Positions 7,501 to 11,890 of a stretch of 11,890 bases of DNA are shown here, in pieces. The translations under genes and the position numbers were made by a program. The notes under the pieces are model-generated. The model had not been told where the DNA came from. It saw only the letters and a program-made list of their open reading frames with translations, and did no database searches. The stretch's first letter is position 1. Each line of letters starts with the position of its first letter. Origin of the DNA: Actinomycetota bacterium (GTDB taxonomy: Bacteria > Actinomycetota > Actinomycetes > Streptosporangiales > Streptosporangiaceae); the NCBI GenBank assembly GCA_003168295.1, contig PMST01000164.1:1-11890 (forward strand), written 5' to 3'.

Positions 7501-8475
7501 GCCGGGCACGGTGAGCGAGGTCTCGGCCACGTTGGTGGCGAGCACCACCCGGCGGGTGAAGCTCGAGGCGGACCGGCGCTGGAAGACCTTGTGCTGCTCG
7601 GCGGCGGACAGCCGCGAGTACAACGGCAGCACCTCAAGCCGGTCCCGCCCCGAAAGCAGGTCCGCGGTGTCGCGGATCTCACGTTCCCCGCTGAGGAACA
7701 CCAGGATGTCACCCGGTCCCTCGGCGGACAGTTCGTCGACCGCGTCGCTGATCGCCTGGCCGAGGTCAGCGTCTTCGCCGCCCTCACGCGGCGGCCGGTA
7801 CCGGACCTCCACCGGGTAGGTCCGGCCGGACACCTCGACGATGGGCGCGCCGGAAAAGGCGGCCGCGAACCGCTCCGGGTCGATGGTGGCCGAGGTGATG
7901 ATCACCTTCAGATCCGGGCGCCTGGGCAGCAGCTGCCTGAGGTAGCCGAGGATGAAGTCGATGTTCAGGCTGCGTTCGTGCGCCTCGTCGATGATGAGCG
8001 TGTCGTAGCGGCTCAGCTGCCGGTCACGGGTGAGCTCGGTCAGCAAGATGCCGTCGGTCATCAGCTTGACCAGCGTGTCGTCGGCGGACACGTCGGTGAA
8101 GCGCACCTTGTAGCCCACGGTCTCGCCGAGCGGGCTGCCGAGTTCCTCAGCGATCCGTTCGGCGACGGTCCTGGCCGCCAGCCGGCGCGGCTGGGTGTGC
8201 CCGATCTGCCCGGCGACGCCACGGCCGAGCTCCAGGCAGATCTTGGGGATCTGGGTCGTCTTTCCCGAGCCCGTCTCCCCCGCGATGATGACCACCTGGT
8301 GGTCCCGGATGGCGCGCAGGATCTCGTCCTTGCGCTGGCTGACCGGAAGCTCAGGCGGATAGGAGATCGGCGGCATGGCCGCCCGGCGGGCGGCCCGCAG
8401 CCCGGCCCGTGCCTGCGCGCGCGTTGAGCGCTTAGCGAGGCCGGCGGGTGAAGACATCACAGAACGCGACTCCAT
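4597..8475 (-). CDS. hrpA: ATP-dependent DEAH-box RNA helicase HrpA
   Basis: A full-length HrpA (1292 residues, about the length of the E. coli protein). The helicase core shows motif I GETGSGKT (66-73), Ia TQPRRLAA, motif II DEAH (163-166), motif III SAT (195-197), motif V TNVAETSLTVPG (314-325) and motif VI QRKGRCGR (361-368), the HrpA form of this motif. The HA2/winged-helix region follows at about 440-545, an OB-fold region near 640-730, and the long C-terminal DUF3418 domain to the end. In E. coli HrpA acts on mRNA and has been linked to rescue of stalled ribosomes; that role here is inference from the family. The ATG at 8475 lacks a clear ribosome binding site; the in-frame ATG at 8457 is an alternative. 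It lies between an XRE regulator and an amidohydrolase on the same strand with no overlap, so an operon is not certain. Confidence 0.97.
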   Translation of the reverse strand: MESRSVMSSPAGLAKRSTRAQARAGLRAARRAAMPPISYPPELPVSQRKDEILRAIRDHQVVIIAGETGSGKTTQIPKICLELGRGVAGQIGHTQPRRLAARTVAERIAEELGSPLGETVGYKVRFTDVSADDTLVKLMTDGILLTELTRDRQLSRYDTLIIDEAHERSLNIDFILGYLRQLLPRRPDLKVIITSATIDPERFAAAFSGAPIVEVSGRTYPVEVRYRPPREGGEDADLGQAISDAVDELSAEGPGDILVFLSGEREIRDTADLLSGRDRLEVLPLYSRLSAAEQHKVFQRRSASSFTRRVVLATNVAETSLTVPGIKYVIDPGAARISRYSYRTKVQRLPIEPISQASANQRKGRCGRTADGICIRLYSEEDFASRPEFTDPEILRTNLASVILQMAALGLGDVPKFPFIEPPDARNIADGLTLLTELNAFSGGRITGLGRKLARLPVDPRIGRMILEADRNGCTREVLIIAAALSIQDPRERPLDAQQAADDKHRRFADPDSDFIAYLNLWDYLAERQRELSSSAFRRMCRAEYLNYLRVREWQDLHGQLQRLAGDLGVTVSSSSSERARVHASLLAGLLSQIGMKLLATEPSRPASSAAGAGTGASPGSAGRRPRAEYLGARNARFAIFPGSSLARKGPDWIVAGELVETSKLWARTVARIEPEWVEPLAGHLVKRSYSEPHWEKKRGGAVALEKVTLYGVPLVVDRKVGYGRIDPAAARDLFIRHALVEGDWQTSHKFFAENRRLLAEAEEVEHRARRRGLVIGEDELFAFYDTRIPADVVSAQHFDTWWKQARRADPDLLTFTASDLLSDDAGEISADAYPDSWTSESAGNSPAGVLPLSYAFEPGSQADGVTVDIPLSRLNQVDAAEFSWQVPGLRTELVTEMIRSLPKALRRDLVPAPDVAREVTGRLGRPAGDLRDAVARELRSLRGVNVPRDAWDLSKLPPHLRITVRVTDGDHVLAEGKDVGELQRELRPRLRAVLSQAARGITRSGLSSWNFGALPKVFTEGTVVAYPALFDVGAAVDVRLFETEAAARTAMWAGTRRLILLGAPSPVKSVADGLPTRAKLALSHNPHGGVAAMFADCISCAADYLMAEAGGPAWDRDGFERLCTAVRSRLHEVTGDVVRRVESALRLSHAIETRLDDVRGEAARPAVADMRAQLAGLIFPGFVTATGYRRLPHLARYLQGIERRLNKLPENPARDAANMAIAQRVEQAYAQAVAELRGAGRESQAGLPDGDLREARWMLEELRVSLFAQTLGTQAPVSENRVLAALDRLSA

Positions 8476-8487
8476 ACCGGCGTGAAG

Positions 8488-8516
8488 ACTAAATCAGATT
8501 GCCCCACATCACGTAA
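8488..8516 (-). promoter_or_regulatory. Candidate hrpA promoter
   Basis: On the minus strand TTACGT (8511-8516) and TTTAGT (8488-8493) are separated by 17 bases. A start about 7 bases past the -10 would leave a leader of only about 5 bases before the hrpA ATG, which fits its lack of a ribosome binding site. Each hexamer matches consensus only partly. Confidence 0.35.
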
Positions 8517-8550
8517 CAGTTTTCGGCTCCGAAGACTTCCGCGGGTACGA

Positions 8551-8599
8551 GCCGCAGCGCGCTTCAGGCCGCAGCGCTTCAGGCTGCAGCGCGTTTCAG
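8551..8599. repeat. Three imperfect tandem repeats across the amidohydrolase 3' end
   Basis: Three units of 15-17 bases (8551-8567, 8568-8582, 8583-8599) follow the pattern GCYGCAGCGC..TTCAG. The last unit and part of the middle one encode the final residues of the amidohydrolase (LKRAAA); the stop codon lies inside the middle unit. Slippage at the gene end could have created the copies. Confidence 0.7.
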
Positions 8600-9439
8600 G
8601 CCGTAGTAGCGGGTGGCGGTTCCGCCGAGCACGGCGGCACGGTCGGATGCGGGCAGCTGATCGAAGATCGCCGACAGCTCCGACCACACCTTGACGTAGC
8701 CGCCGCCCAGTTCGGCGACCGGCCAGTCGCTGCCGAACATCAGCCGGTCTGGCCCGAAGAGCTCGAGCGCGAACTCCACGACGGCACTGATGTCATCGGC
8801 GGTCCAGGATCCGAACGGGCCCGGCGGGTACAGGCCGGAGATCTTTGCGAACACGAGCGGATTGCGCGCGGCCGCGGTGATCAGCGCCTGCCATTCTGTG
8901 GCGCCCGCAGACTGAGCATCGCCAAGCGGCGGGTGGGCCAGGTGATCGAGGACCATCCGGAGCGCGGGGTACCGCTGCGACAGCGCTGGCACGTGGCTGA
9001 GGTGCCGGGGCAGCACGCAGATCACGTCGAACGGGATGTTCCGCTGTTCGAGCAGCGCGAGCCCCTCGCCCACCGAGGGACGCAGCAGCCAGTCGGGATC
9101 GGGCTGGTCATGGGTCAGGTTGCGGATGCCGGCGAAGCCCGGCCGCGCCGCGAGCCGGTCGAGCTGCTCAGCCGCCTCGGCCGGACGATCGAGTGGCACC
9201 CAGGCCACCACGCCGGCGATCTCGGGGTGCGCCGCCGCGACTTCGAACATCGCCTCGGTGTCTGCGGCGGTGTCATCAGCCTGTACCAGGACCGCCCGCG
9301 CGACCGGGGTCGCGGCGGCCCGCGCGCGGAAATCCTCGAAGCCGAAGCTGCGGTTGATGGCGGAGTTCTCCGGCCGCTGCAGCCACGCGTAGTGCTGTCG
9401 GCGGGTGTCCCACAGGTGCAGATGCGCGTCAATCACCAC
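8579..9439 (-). CDS. Amidohydrolase-2 family metal-dependent hydrolase (COG3618)
   Basis: A TIM-barrel hydrolase of the amidohydrolase-2 family, in the COG3618 group that includes sugar-lactone hydrolases such as fuconolactonases and dicarboxylate-lactone hydrolases. From the chosen start (286 residues), the N-terminal strand carries DAHLHLWD with His6 and His8, a mid-barrel strand has VLDHLAHPP with His166, and the last active-site strand has FGSDWP with Asp238. The substrate cannot be read from the sequence. The frame is open to a GTG at 9481, but that start has no ribosome binding site. GTG at 9439 has AGGG eight bases upstream and begins right at the first barrel strand, as is usual for the family. 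It diverges from the YbaK-like gene across a repeat-rich spacer. Confidence 0.9.
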   Translation of the reverse strand: MVIDAHLHLWDTRRQHYAWLQRPENSAINRSFGFEDFRARAAATPVARAVLVQADDTAADTEAMFEVAAAHPEIAGVVAWVPLDRPAEAAEQLDRLAARPGFAGIRNLTHDQPDPDWLLRPSVGEGLALLEQRNIPFDVICVLPRHLSHVPALSQRYPALRMVLDHLAHPPLGDAQSAGATEWQALITAAARNPLVFAKISGLYPPGPFGSWTADDISAVVEFALELFGPDRLMFGSDWPVAELGGGYVKVWSELSAIFDQLPASDRAAVLGGTATRYYGLKRAAA

Positions 9440-9466
9440 GGCATCTACCCTGCCATGACGCCCTGG

Positions 9467-9524
9467 GGCCGCGGAGGTCACGGGCCGCGGAAGTCACGGT
9501 CTGGTCGGAACGGTCTGGTTGGAT
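9467..9524. repeat. Two pairs of tandem direct repeats in divergent intergenic region
   Basis: A 16-base unit GGCCGCGGARGTCACG occurs twice head to tail (9467-9482 and 9483-9498, one difference). A 14-base unit beginning CGGTCTGGT occurs twice right after it (9497-9510 and 9511-9524). They fill the spacer between the divergent amidohydrolase and YbaK-like genes, ending just before the ATG of the latter. They could bind a regulator or be products of slippage. Confidence 0.7.
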
Positions 9525-9531
9525 AAGGCGC

Positions 9532-10110
9532 ATGAGTTTTGAGCTTGCCTTCGCCCCGGCCCTGTCCCAGCCGCACCTGCTCGCCGCGCCGGTGGCGGCG
9601 GCGCTGCGCGGCCTGCCGGACGCGGCAGAAGTCGAGGTCGCCGAGATCGACCCGGCCCTCGCGGACACGGCCGCGTTCTGCGAGCGGTACGGCGTCTCCC
9701 CCGCGGAGTCGGCGAACTGCGTGGTCATCGCGGCCAAACGCGGCGGGGTGACCAGCTATGCGGCCTGCATGGTGGCGGCGACCACGCGGGCGGACGTCAA
9801 CGGTCTGGTGCGCAGGCACCTGGACGCCCGGAAGGCATCCTTCGCCCCGGTCGACGCGGTGACGGCCGCCTCGGGTATGGAGTACGGCGGGATCACCCCG
9901 GTCGGCTTGCCCGCGAGCTGGCCGGTCCTCGTCGACGAGGCCGTGGCCAAGACCGGATCGGTGGTGATCGGATCCGGTATCCGCGGTTCCAAGCTCAGGC
10001 TGCCCGGCGAGTTGCTCGCCGCGCTGCCGGCGGCCCAGGTCCTTCCTGGTCTCGGCATCCCGGTCGCGCCATTACGGTCGGGCCCTTGCGGTCGGCCAGA
10101 GCCGGAATAA
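9532..10110 (+). CDS. YbaK/EbsC-like aminoacyl-tRNA deacylase family protein
   Basis: A 192-residue protein of the YbaK/EbsC fold, whose studied members remove wrongly attached amino acids from tRNA in the cytoplasm. Family features are the central segment ANCVVIAAKRGG (61-72), TTRADVNGLVRRHLDARKAS (84-103), the signature GMEYGGITPVGLP (115-127) and GSGIRGSKLRLP (147-158). In YbaK the functional Lys lies in an A-K-(S/T)-L segment. The matching position here reads Ala-Asn-Cys, with Asn62, so activity may differ or be absent. The N-terminal 50 residues and the Pro-rich tail are extensions. ATG at 9532 follows GGATAAGG with short spacing. Its tRNA or amino-acid target is unknown. Confidence 0.85.
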   Translation: MSFELAFAPALSQPHLLAAPVAAALRGLPDAAEVEVAEIDPALADTAAFCERYGVSPAESANCVVIAAKRGGVTSYAACMVAATTRADVNGLVRRHLDARKASFAPVDAVTAASGMEYGGITPVGLPASWPVLVDEAVAKTGSVVIGSGIRGSKLRLPGELLAALPAAQVLPGLGIPVAPLRSGPCGRPEPE

Positions 10111-10238
10111 GCGCCCGACGCGCCGGGAAATGGACTCCGGCCAGCCGGGAATCACGGTTACGCTTGGCAACCGGGCGCCCCCGGCGCGCGTCTTAAAACA
10201 CGGGTCAACGACGATCGAGCGTAACCAGGGGAGTTAGA
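10111..10238 (+). other. Spacer between YbaK-like and secreted-protein genes
   Basis: A 128-base spacer. It has a compact GC hairpin GCGCC-CCC-GGCGC (10175-10187) followed by a short A/T run (TCTTAAAA), which is at best a weak terminator. The end of the spacer carries GGGGAG (10228-10233), the ribosome binding site of the next gene. No clear -35/-10 pair is visible. Confidence 0.3.
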
Positions 10239-10754
10239 TTGAAGCGGGGCCGTCTTACTGCTGCCGTCATCGCGGCGATTTCCGTTCCGGGCCTCGGCCT
10301 CGGCTTGGGCCTGGGGGCAGGCGCCCTCAACTCGGCCGCGCAGGCCTCATCGCGAACCTCATCGGCTGGGGCGGTCTTCGCGCGCCATTTCTCAGAACGG
10401 CCCGTGGTCGTCGACTGCCTGGGCCAGCCTCAGGTCCGGCCATCGGAGTTCACGCTGTCCTGCGCGGACGGCAACGACTACCTGACCGGCGTGTCCTGGG
10501 CCAGCTGGGGCGCGGGGCTGGCCAGCGCCACCGGCGTCCAGGAGGTCGACAACTGCATCCCCTACTGCGCGGCCGGTCATTTCCATGGCTACCCGGTGGA
10601 TGTCGTCTTCTGGGGCGGAGCGTCGCTGCCCGGCCATCCGGGTAGCCAGCGCTATACGAGCGTCACCGTGCTGTACCCCGGCGCCCGGCCGAACGTCGGC
10701 GCTCACAGCGCGCCGGCCACCGTCACGCTGCCCCTGCTGGCCGCGTCGAGTTGA
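10239..10754 (+). CDS. Secreted four-cysteine protein, conserved actinobacterial hypothetical
   Basis: A 171-residue exported protein. The N-terminus MKRGR, a hydrophobic stretch at about 7-30 with a Gly-Leu repeat, and AQA|SS near residue 37 form a Sec signal peptide with signal peptidase I site. The mature part has four cysteines (60, 75, 106, 110) likely forming two disulfides, with segments VVVDCLGQPQVRP, ADGNDYLTGVSWASWG, NCIPYCAAGHFHGYPVDVVFWG and TVLYPGARP. I recall this pattern from uncharacterised small secreted proteins of actinomycetes; no function is known to me. The start is TTG, chosen because GGGGAG lies five bases upstream and no better start fits the signal peptide. Its stop codon overlaps the promoter of the riboswitch transcript. 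Confidence 0.85.
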   Translation: MKRGRLTAAVIAAISVPGLGLGLGLGAGALNSAAQASSRTSSAGAVFARHFSERPVVVDCLGQPQVRPSEFTLSCADGNDYLTGVSWASWGAGLASATGVQEVDNCIPYCAAGHFHGYPVDVVFWGGASLPGHPGSQRYTSVTVLYPGARPNVGAHSAPATVTLPLLAASS

Positions 10755-10780
10755 CACTAAGCTTTCAGCCAGGGCATGCT
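10751..10780 (+). promoter_or_regulatory. Promoter of the M-box / Nramp transcript
   Basis: A perfect -35 TTGACA (10751-10756) overlaps the stop codon of the secreted-protein gene. After 18 bases comes CATGCT (10775-10780), an acceptable actinobacterial -10. This predicts a transcript start near 10787, about ten bases before the riboswitch aptamer, which is the expected distance for a leader RNA. Confidence 0.6.
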
Positions 10781-10796
10781 GGAGGCGAAAATGGGA

Positions 10797-10981
10797 CACC
10801 TCGTTCGGTGAGGCGTCTTCACGGACATAGGCCACTGATCCCAACCGTCGAGAGACGCTCCGGATCAGGACACCTCTCCCCGGCCTAAGGGGTGAGGCCA
10901 AGTGGCTGGCGGTCGAGGAACCGGTCAAGCGCCGGCGGTCGCAATACGCCGTGGAGTGCCAAAGCTCTTACGAGAGAGGTG
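10797..10981 (+). ncRNA. M-box (ykoK) Mg2+ riboswitch aptamer
   Basis: The sequence matches the M-box consensus from memory at both ends. The 5' core CGGTGAGGC (10806-10814) and ACGGACATAGGC (10821-10832) are followed by stem CTGATCC/GGATCAG (10835-10841, 10862-10868), which encloses the hallmark hairpin CGTC-GAGA-GACG (10846-10857). The 3' core GTGCCAAAGCTCT is at 10956-10968. CACCTC (10797-10802) and GAGGTG (10976-10981) can close the aptamer as P1. A strong hairpin CCTCTCCCC/GGGGTGAGG (about 10873-10895, one mismatch) and GCTGGCG/CGCCGGC fill the middle. Aptamers of this class fold on Mg2+ and usually shut off Mg2+ transport genes. It lies on the strand of, and upstream of, the Nramp-type transporter. 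Confidence 0.9.
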
Positions 10982-10982
10982 C

Positions 10983-11024
10983 GGCCTGGGATTTCTTTGC
11001 TCCCGGCCATTGTTCCTCTTGTGT
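10983..11024 (+). terminator. Terminator-like hairpin right after the M-box
   Basis: GGCC-T-GGGA (10983-10991) pairs with TCCC-GGCC (11001-11008) around a 9-base loop, with one bulged T. It is followed by ATTGTTCCTCTTGTGT, where 9 of 16 bases are T. It begins immediately after the P1 strand of the aptamer, the position expected for the expression platform. The T tract is interrupted, so termination may be weak or need a factor such as Rho. Confidence 0.5.
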
Positions 11025-11057
11025 CACGCGGAGAAACGCCTCGGCGGCGGTCAGCCG

Positions 11058-11079
11058 CAGGGGCGGCCTGGCGCCCCTG
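11058..11079 (+). other. Stable hairpin in the Nramp leader
   Basis: CAGGGGCG (11058-11065) and CGCCCCTG (11072-11079) form a perfect 8-base stem with a 6-base loop, extendable by two pairs outward. No T run follows, so it is not a simple terminator. It lies between the terminator-like hairpin and the upstream ORF and may help fold the leader or pause RNA polymerase. Confidence 0.6.
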
Positions 11080-11107
11080 TGCGTCACGGATGGAAGGGAG
11101 GCACGCG

Positions 11108-11224
11108 ATGGACTCTGATAGTCCGGGCCGAAGTAGGCCCTGCTCGCTGCTTTCCTATTTCTGTTCCGGGCACACGCCGGTCCGCTTAACCCCGCTGCTT
11201 CGTTATTCCTGCCGCCCCCGATGA
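11108..11224 (+). CDS. Upstream ORF (38 residues), possible leader peptide
   Basis: An ORF of 38 codons begins MDSDSPGRSRPCS and ends near SCRPR. It has a near-ideal ribosome binding site, AGGGAGG, six bases before the ATG, stronger than that of the transporter. It sits between the M-box and the Nramp gene and ends 61 bases before it. Codons are unusual for this genome: TTA, CTT, TAT, TGT, TCT, AGT and AGG appear in quick succession, with five prolines and four arginine-codon types. This suits a regulatory leader whose slow translation changes RNA folding or Rho access, but it could also mean the ORF is chance. The stop codon lies in a hairpin loop. No family recognised. Confidence 0.45.
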   Translation: MDSDSPGRSRPCSLLSYFCSGHTPVRLTPLLRYSCRPR

Positions 11225-11245
11225 GGGGCCCGTAGGCGTGTGCCC
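11168..11245 (+). other. Long-range 11-bp stem and nested hairpin over the uORF end
   Basis: GGGCACACGCC (11168-11178) pairs perfectly with GGCGTGTGCCC (11235-11245). Inside it GCCCC (11214-11218) and GGGGC (11225-11229) form a small hairpin whose loop holds the upstream ORF's stop codon. The C run at 11243-11247 could instead pair with GGGG (11274-11277) in the transporter's ribosome binding site. Ribosomes on the upstream ORF would break the left arm, so translation and folding are likely linked; this is inferred. Confidence 0.6.
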
Positions 11246-11285
11246 CCGATCTCGTCGTCCTCATGACGTGAGAGGGGTGTTAACT

Positions 11286-11890
11286 ATGGCCTCCATCACC
11301 CGTGCCACTCGTACCGCCGTCCTTGACGAGGCGCACCTCGGCGACATCCGCGGCGCGCTCGGGACGATCCCGGCCGACGACCTGGCCCCCCGGGCGGGGC
11401 TTTCCGCCAAGCTCAAGACGCTGCTGGCCATCGTGGGCCCCGGGCTGATCGTAATGTGCGGCGACAACGACGCCGGCGCGTTCTCCACCTACGGGCAGGC
11501 CGGCCAGAACTACGGCACCCGGCTGCTGTGGACGCTGCTGCTGCTGGTGCCGGTGCTGTACGTGAACCAGGAAATGGTGCTCAGGCTGGGCGCGGTCACC
11601 GGCGTCGGTCACGCCCGGCTGATCATCGAGAGGTTCGGGAAGTTCTGGGGCGCGCTGGAGGTCATCGACCTGTTCATCCTGAACGCGCTGACTCTGGTCA
11701 CCGAGTTCATCGGGATTATCCTGGCGGCCGGGTACCTCGGCGTGCCCAGGCTGGTGGCGGTGCCGCTCGCGGCCTGCGTGATCCTGGCCGCGGCGTTCAC
11801 CGGCAGCTTCCGCAGGTTCGAGCGGATCGCCGTGACGTTCTGCGCCGGATCGCTGCTGCTGATCCCGCTGTACCTGTTCTCGCACCCGTC
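11286..11890 (+). CDS. Nramp-family metal transporter (likely Mg2+-type), C-terminus cut by window edge
   Basis: The first 201 residues of an Nramp (SLC11-like) membrane transporter. A cytoplasmic N-terminus of about 42 residues leads to TM1, GPGLIVMCGDNDAGAFSTYG (51-70), then TM2 with LLWTLLLLVPVLYVNQEMVLRLG, TM3 around 125-150, TM4 around 156-172 and the start of TM5. Aligned with classic Nramps, the TM1 metal-binding DPGN reads Asp62-Ala-Gly-Ala65: the Asp is kept but the Pro and the metal-binding Asn are lost. TM6, which holds the other metal ligand, is beyond the window. ATG has AGAGGGG eight bases upstream. With an M-box riboswitch in its leader, Mg2+ uptake is the best guess; Mn2+ or another divalent metal is possible. 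Confidence 0.9.
   Translation, partial: MASITRATRTAVLDEAHLGDIRGALGTIPADDLAPRAGLSAKLKTLLAIVGPGLIVMCGDNDAGAFSTYGQAGQNYGTRLLWTLLLLVPVLYVNQEMVLRLGAVTGVGHARLIIERFGKFWGALEVIDLFILNALTLVTEFIGIILAAGYLGVPRLVAVPLAACVILAAAFTGSFRRFERIAVTFCAGSLLLIPLYLFSHP

Noticed and set aside
6790..8427. 545-residue open frame on the plus strand, and a 385-residue one at 5560-6717
   Set aside because: Both lie antisense to hrpA, whose frame has every DEAH-helicase motif. Long antisense frames are common in GC-rich DNA, and the products show no domain.
10392..10928. 178-residue minus-strand frame over the secreted-protein gene and riboswitch
   Set aside because: It is antisense to a gene with signal peptide and strong ribosome binding site, and runs through the M-box; no family features.
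10797..10981. yybP-ykoY (Mn2+) riboswitch, considered because the gene is Nramp-like
   Set aside because: The conserved motifs of that class are absent, while both ends and the GNRA hairpin match the M-box.
10892..11224. 110-codon version of the upstream ORF starting inside the M-box
   Set aside because: It would translate the conserved aptamer core, and its start has no ribosome binding site; only the last 38 codons, behind AGGGAGG, are plausible.
11280..11885. 201-residue minus-strand frame at the right end
   Set aside because: It is antisense to the Nramp-type gene; its product is a Gln/Arg/Asp-rich string typical of a reversed membrane protein frame.
1..11890. Mobile elements, CRISPR arrays, tRNA genes
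   Set aside because: I saw no transposase or integrase motifs, no regularly spaced repeats of CRISPR size, and no tRNA-like cloverleaf with TTCRA signature.

Overview
The window looks like chromosomal DNA from a high-GC actinomycete (Actinomycetota). Third codon positions are strongly G/C, GTG and TTG starts are used, and the gene content is typical of the group: PknB-like kinases with Ser/Pro/Thr-rich linkers, an XRE/DUF5753 regulator, a small four-cysteine secreted protein, and an Nramp-type transporter with an actinobacterial TM1 sequence. I cannot name the genus. I see no tRNA, rRNA, CRISPR array, transposase or integrase.

Left part (1-3549): two tandem paralogous Ser/Thr protein kinases on the minus strand. 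The downstream copy runs off the left edge. Their kinase domains align without gaps for at least the first 150 residues, and in both the HRD arginine is replaced (HGD and HCD). The complete copy has one membrane segment, a Ser/Thr/Pro-rich linker and a small two-cysteine outer domain. An AT-richer stretch upstream holds promoter-like sequence and one doubtful 41-residue ORF.

Middle part (3550-9439, all minus strand): an XRE/DUF5753 regulator with two inverted repeats just upstream of its likely GTG start, a full-length DEAH-box RNA helicase HrpA, and an amidohydrolase-2 (COG3618) enzyme. A short intergenic region with two pairs of tandem direct repeats separates the amidohydrolase from the divergent plus-strand genes.

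Right part (9532-11890, plus strand): a YbaK/EbsC-like protein with Asn where the family has its functional Lys, a secreted protein started from TTG with a strong ribosome binding site, and then the most interesting unit. That unit is a TTGACA promoter overlapping the previous stop codon, an M-box (ykoK) magnesium riboswitch of about 185 nt, a terminator-like hairpin, a 38-codon upstream ORF with an excellent ribosome binding site, a set of mutually interfering hairpins, and the start of an Nramp-family transporter. In the transporter the TM1 signature DPGN reads DAGA. The riboswitch and the altered metal site together suggest an Nramp-related Mg2+ importer, not a Mn2+/Fe2+ importer, controlled by Mg2+ through a long structured leader.
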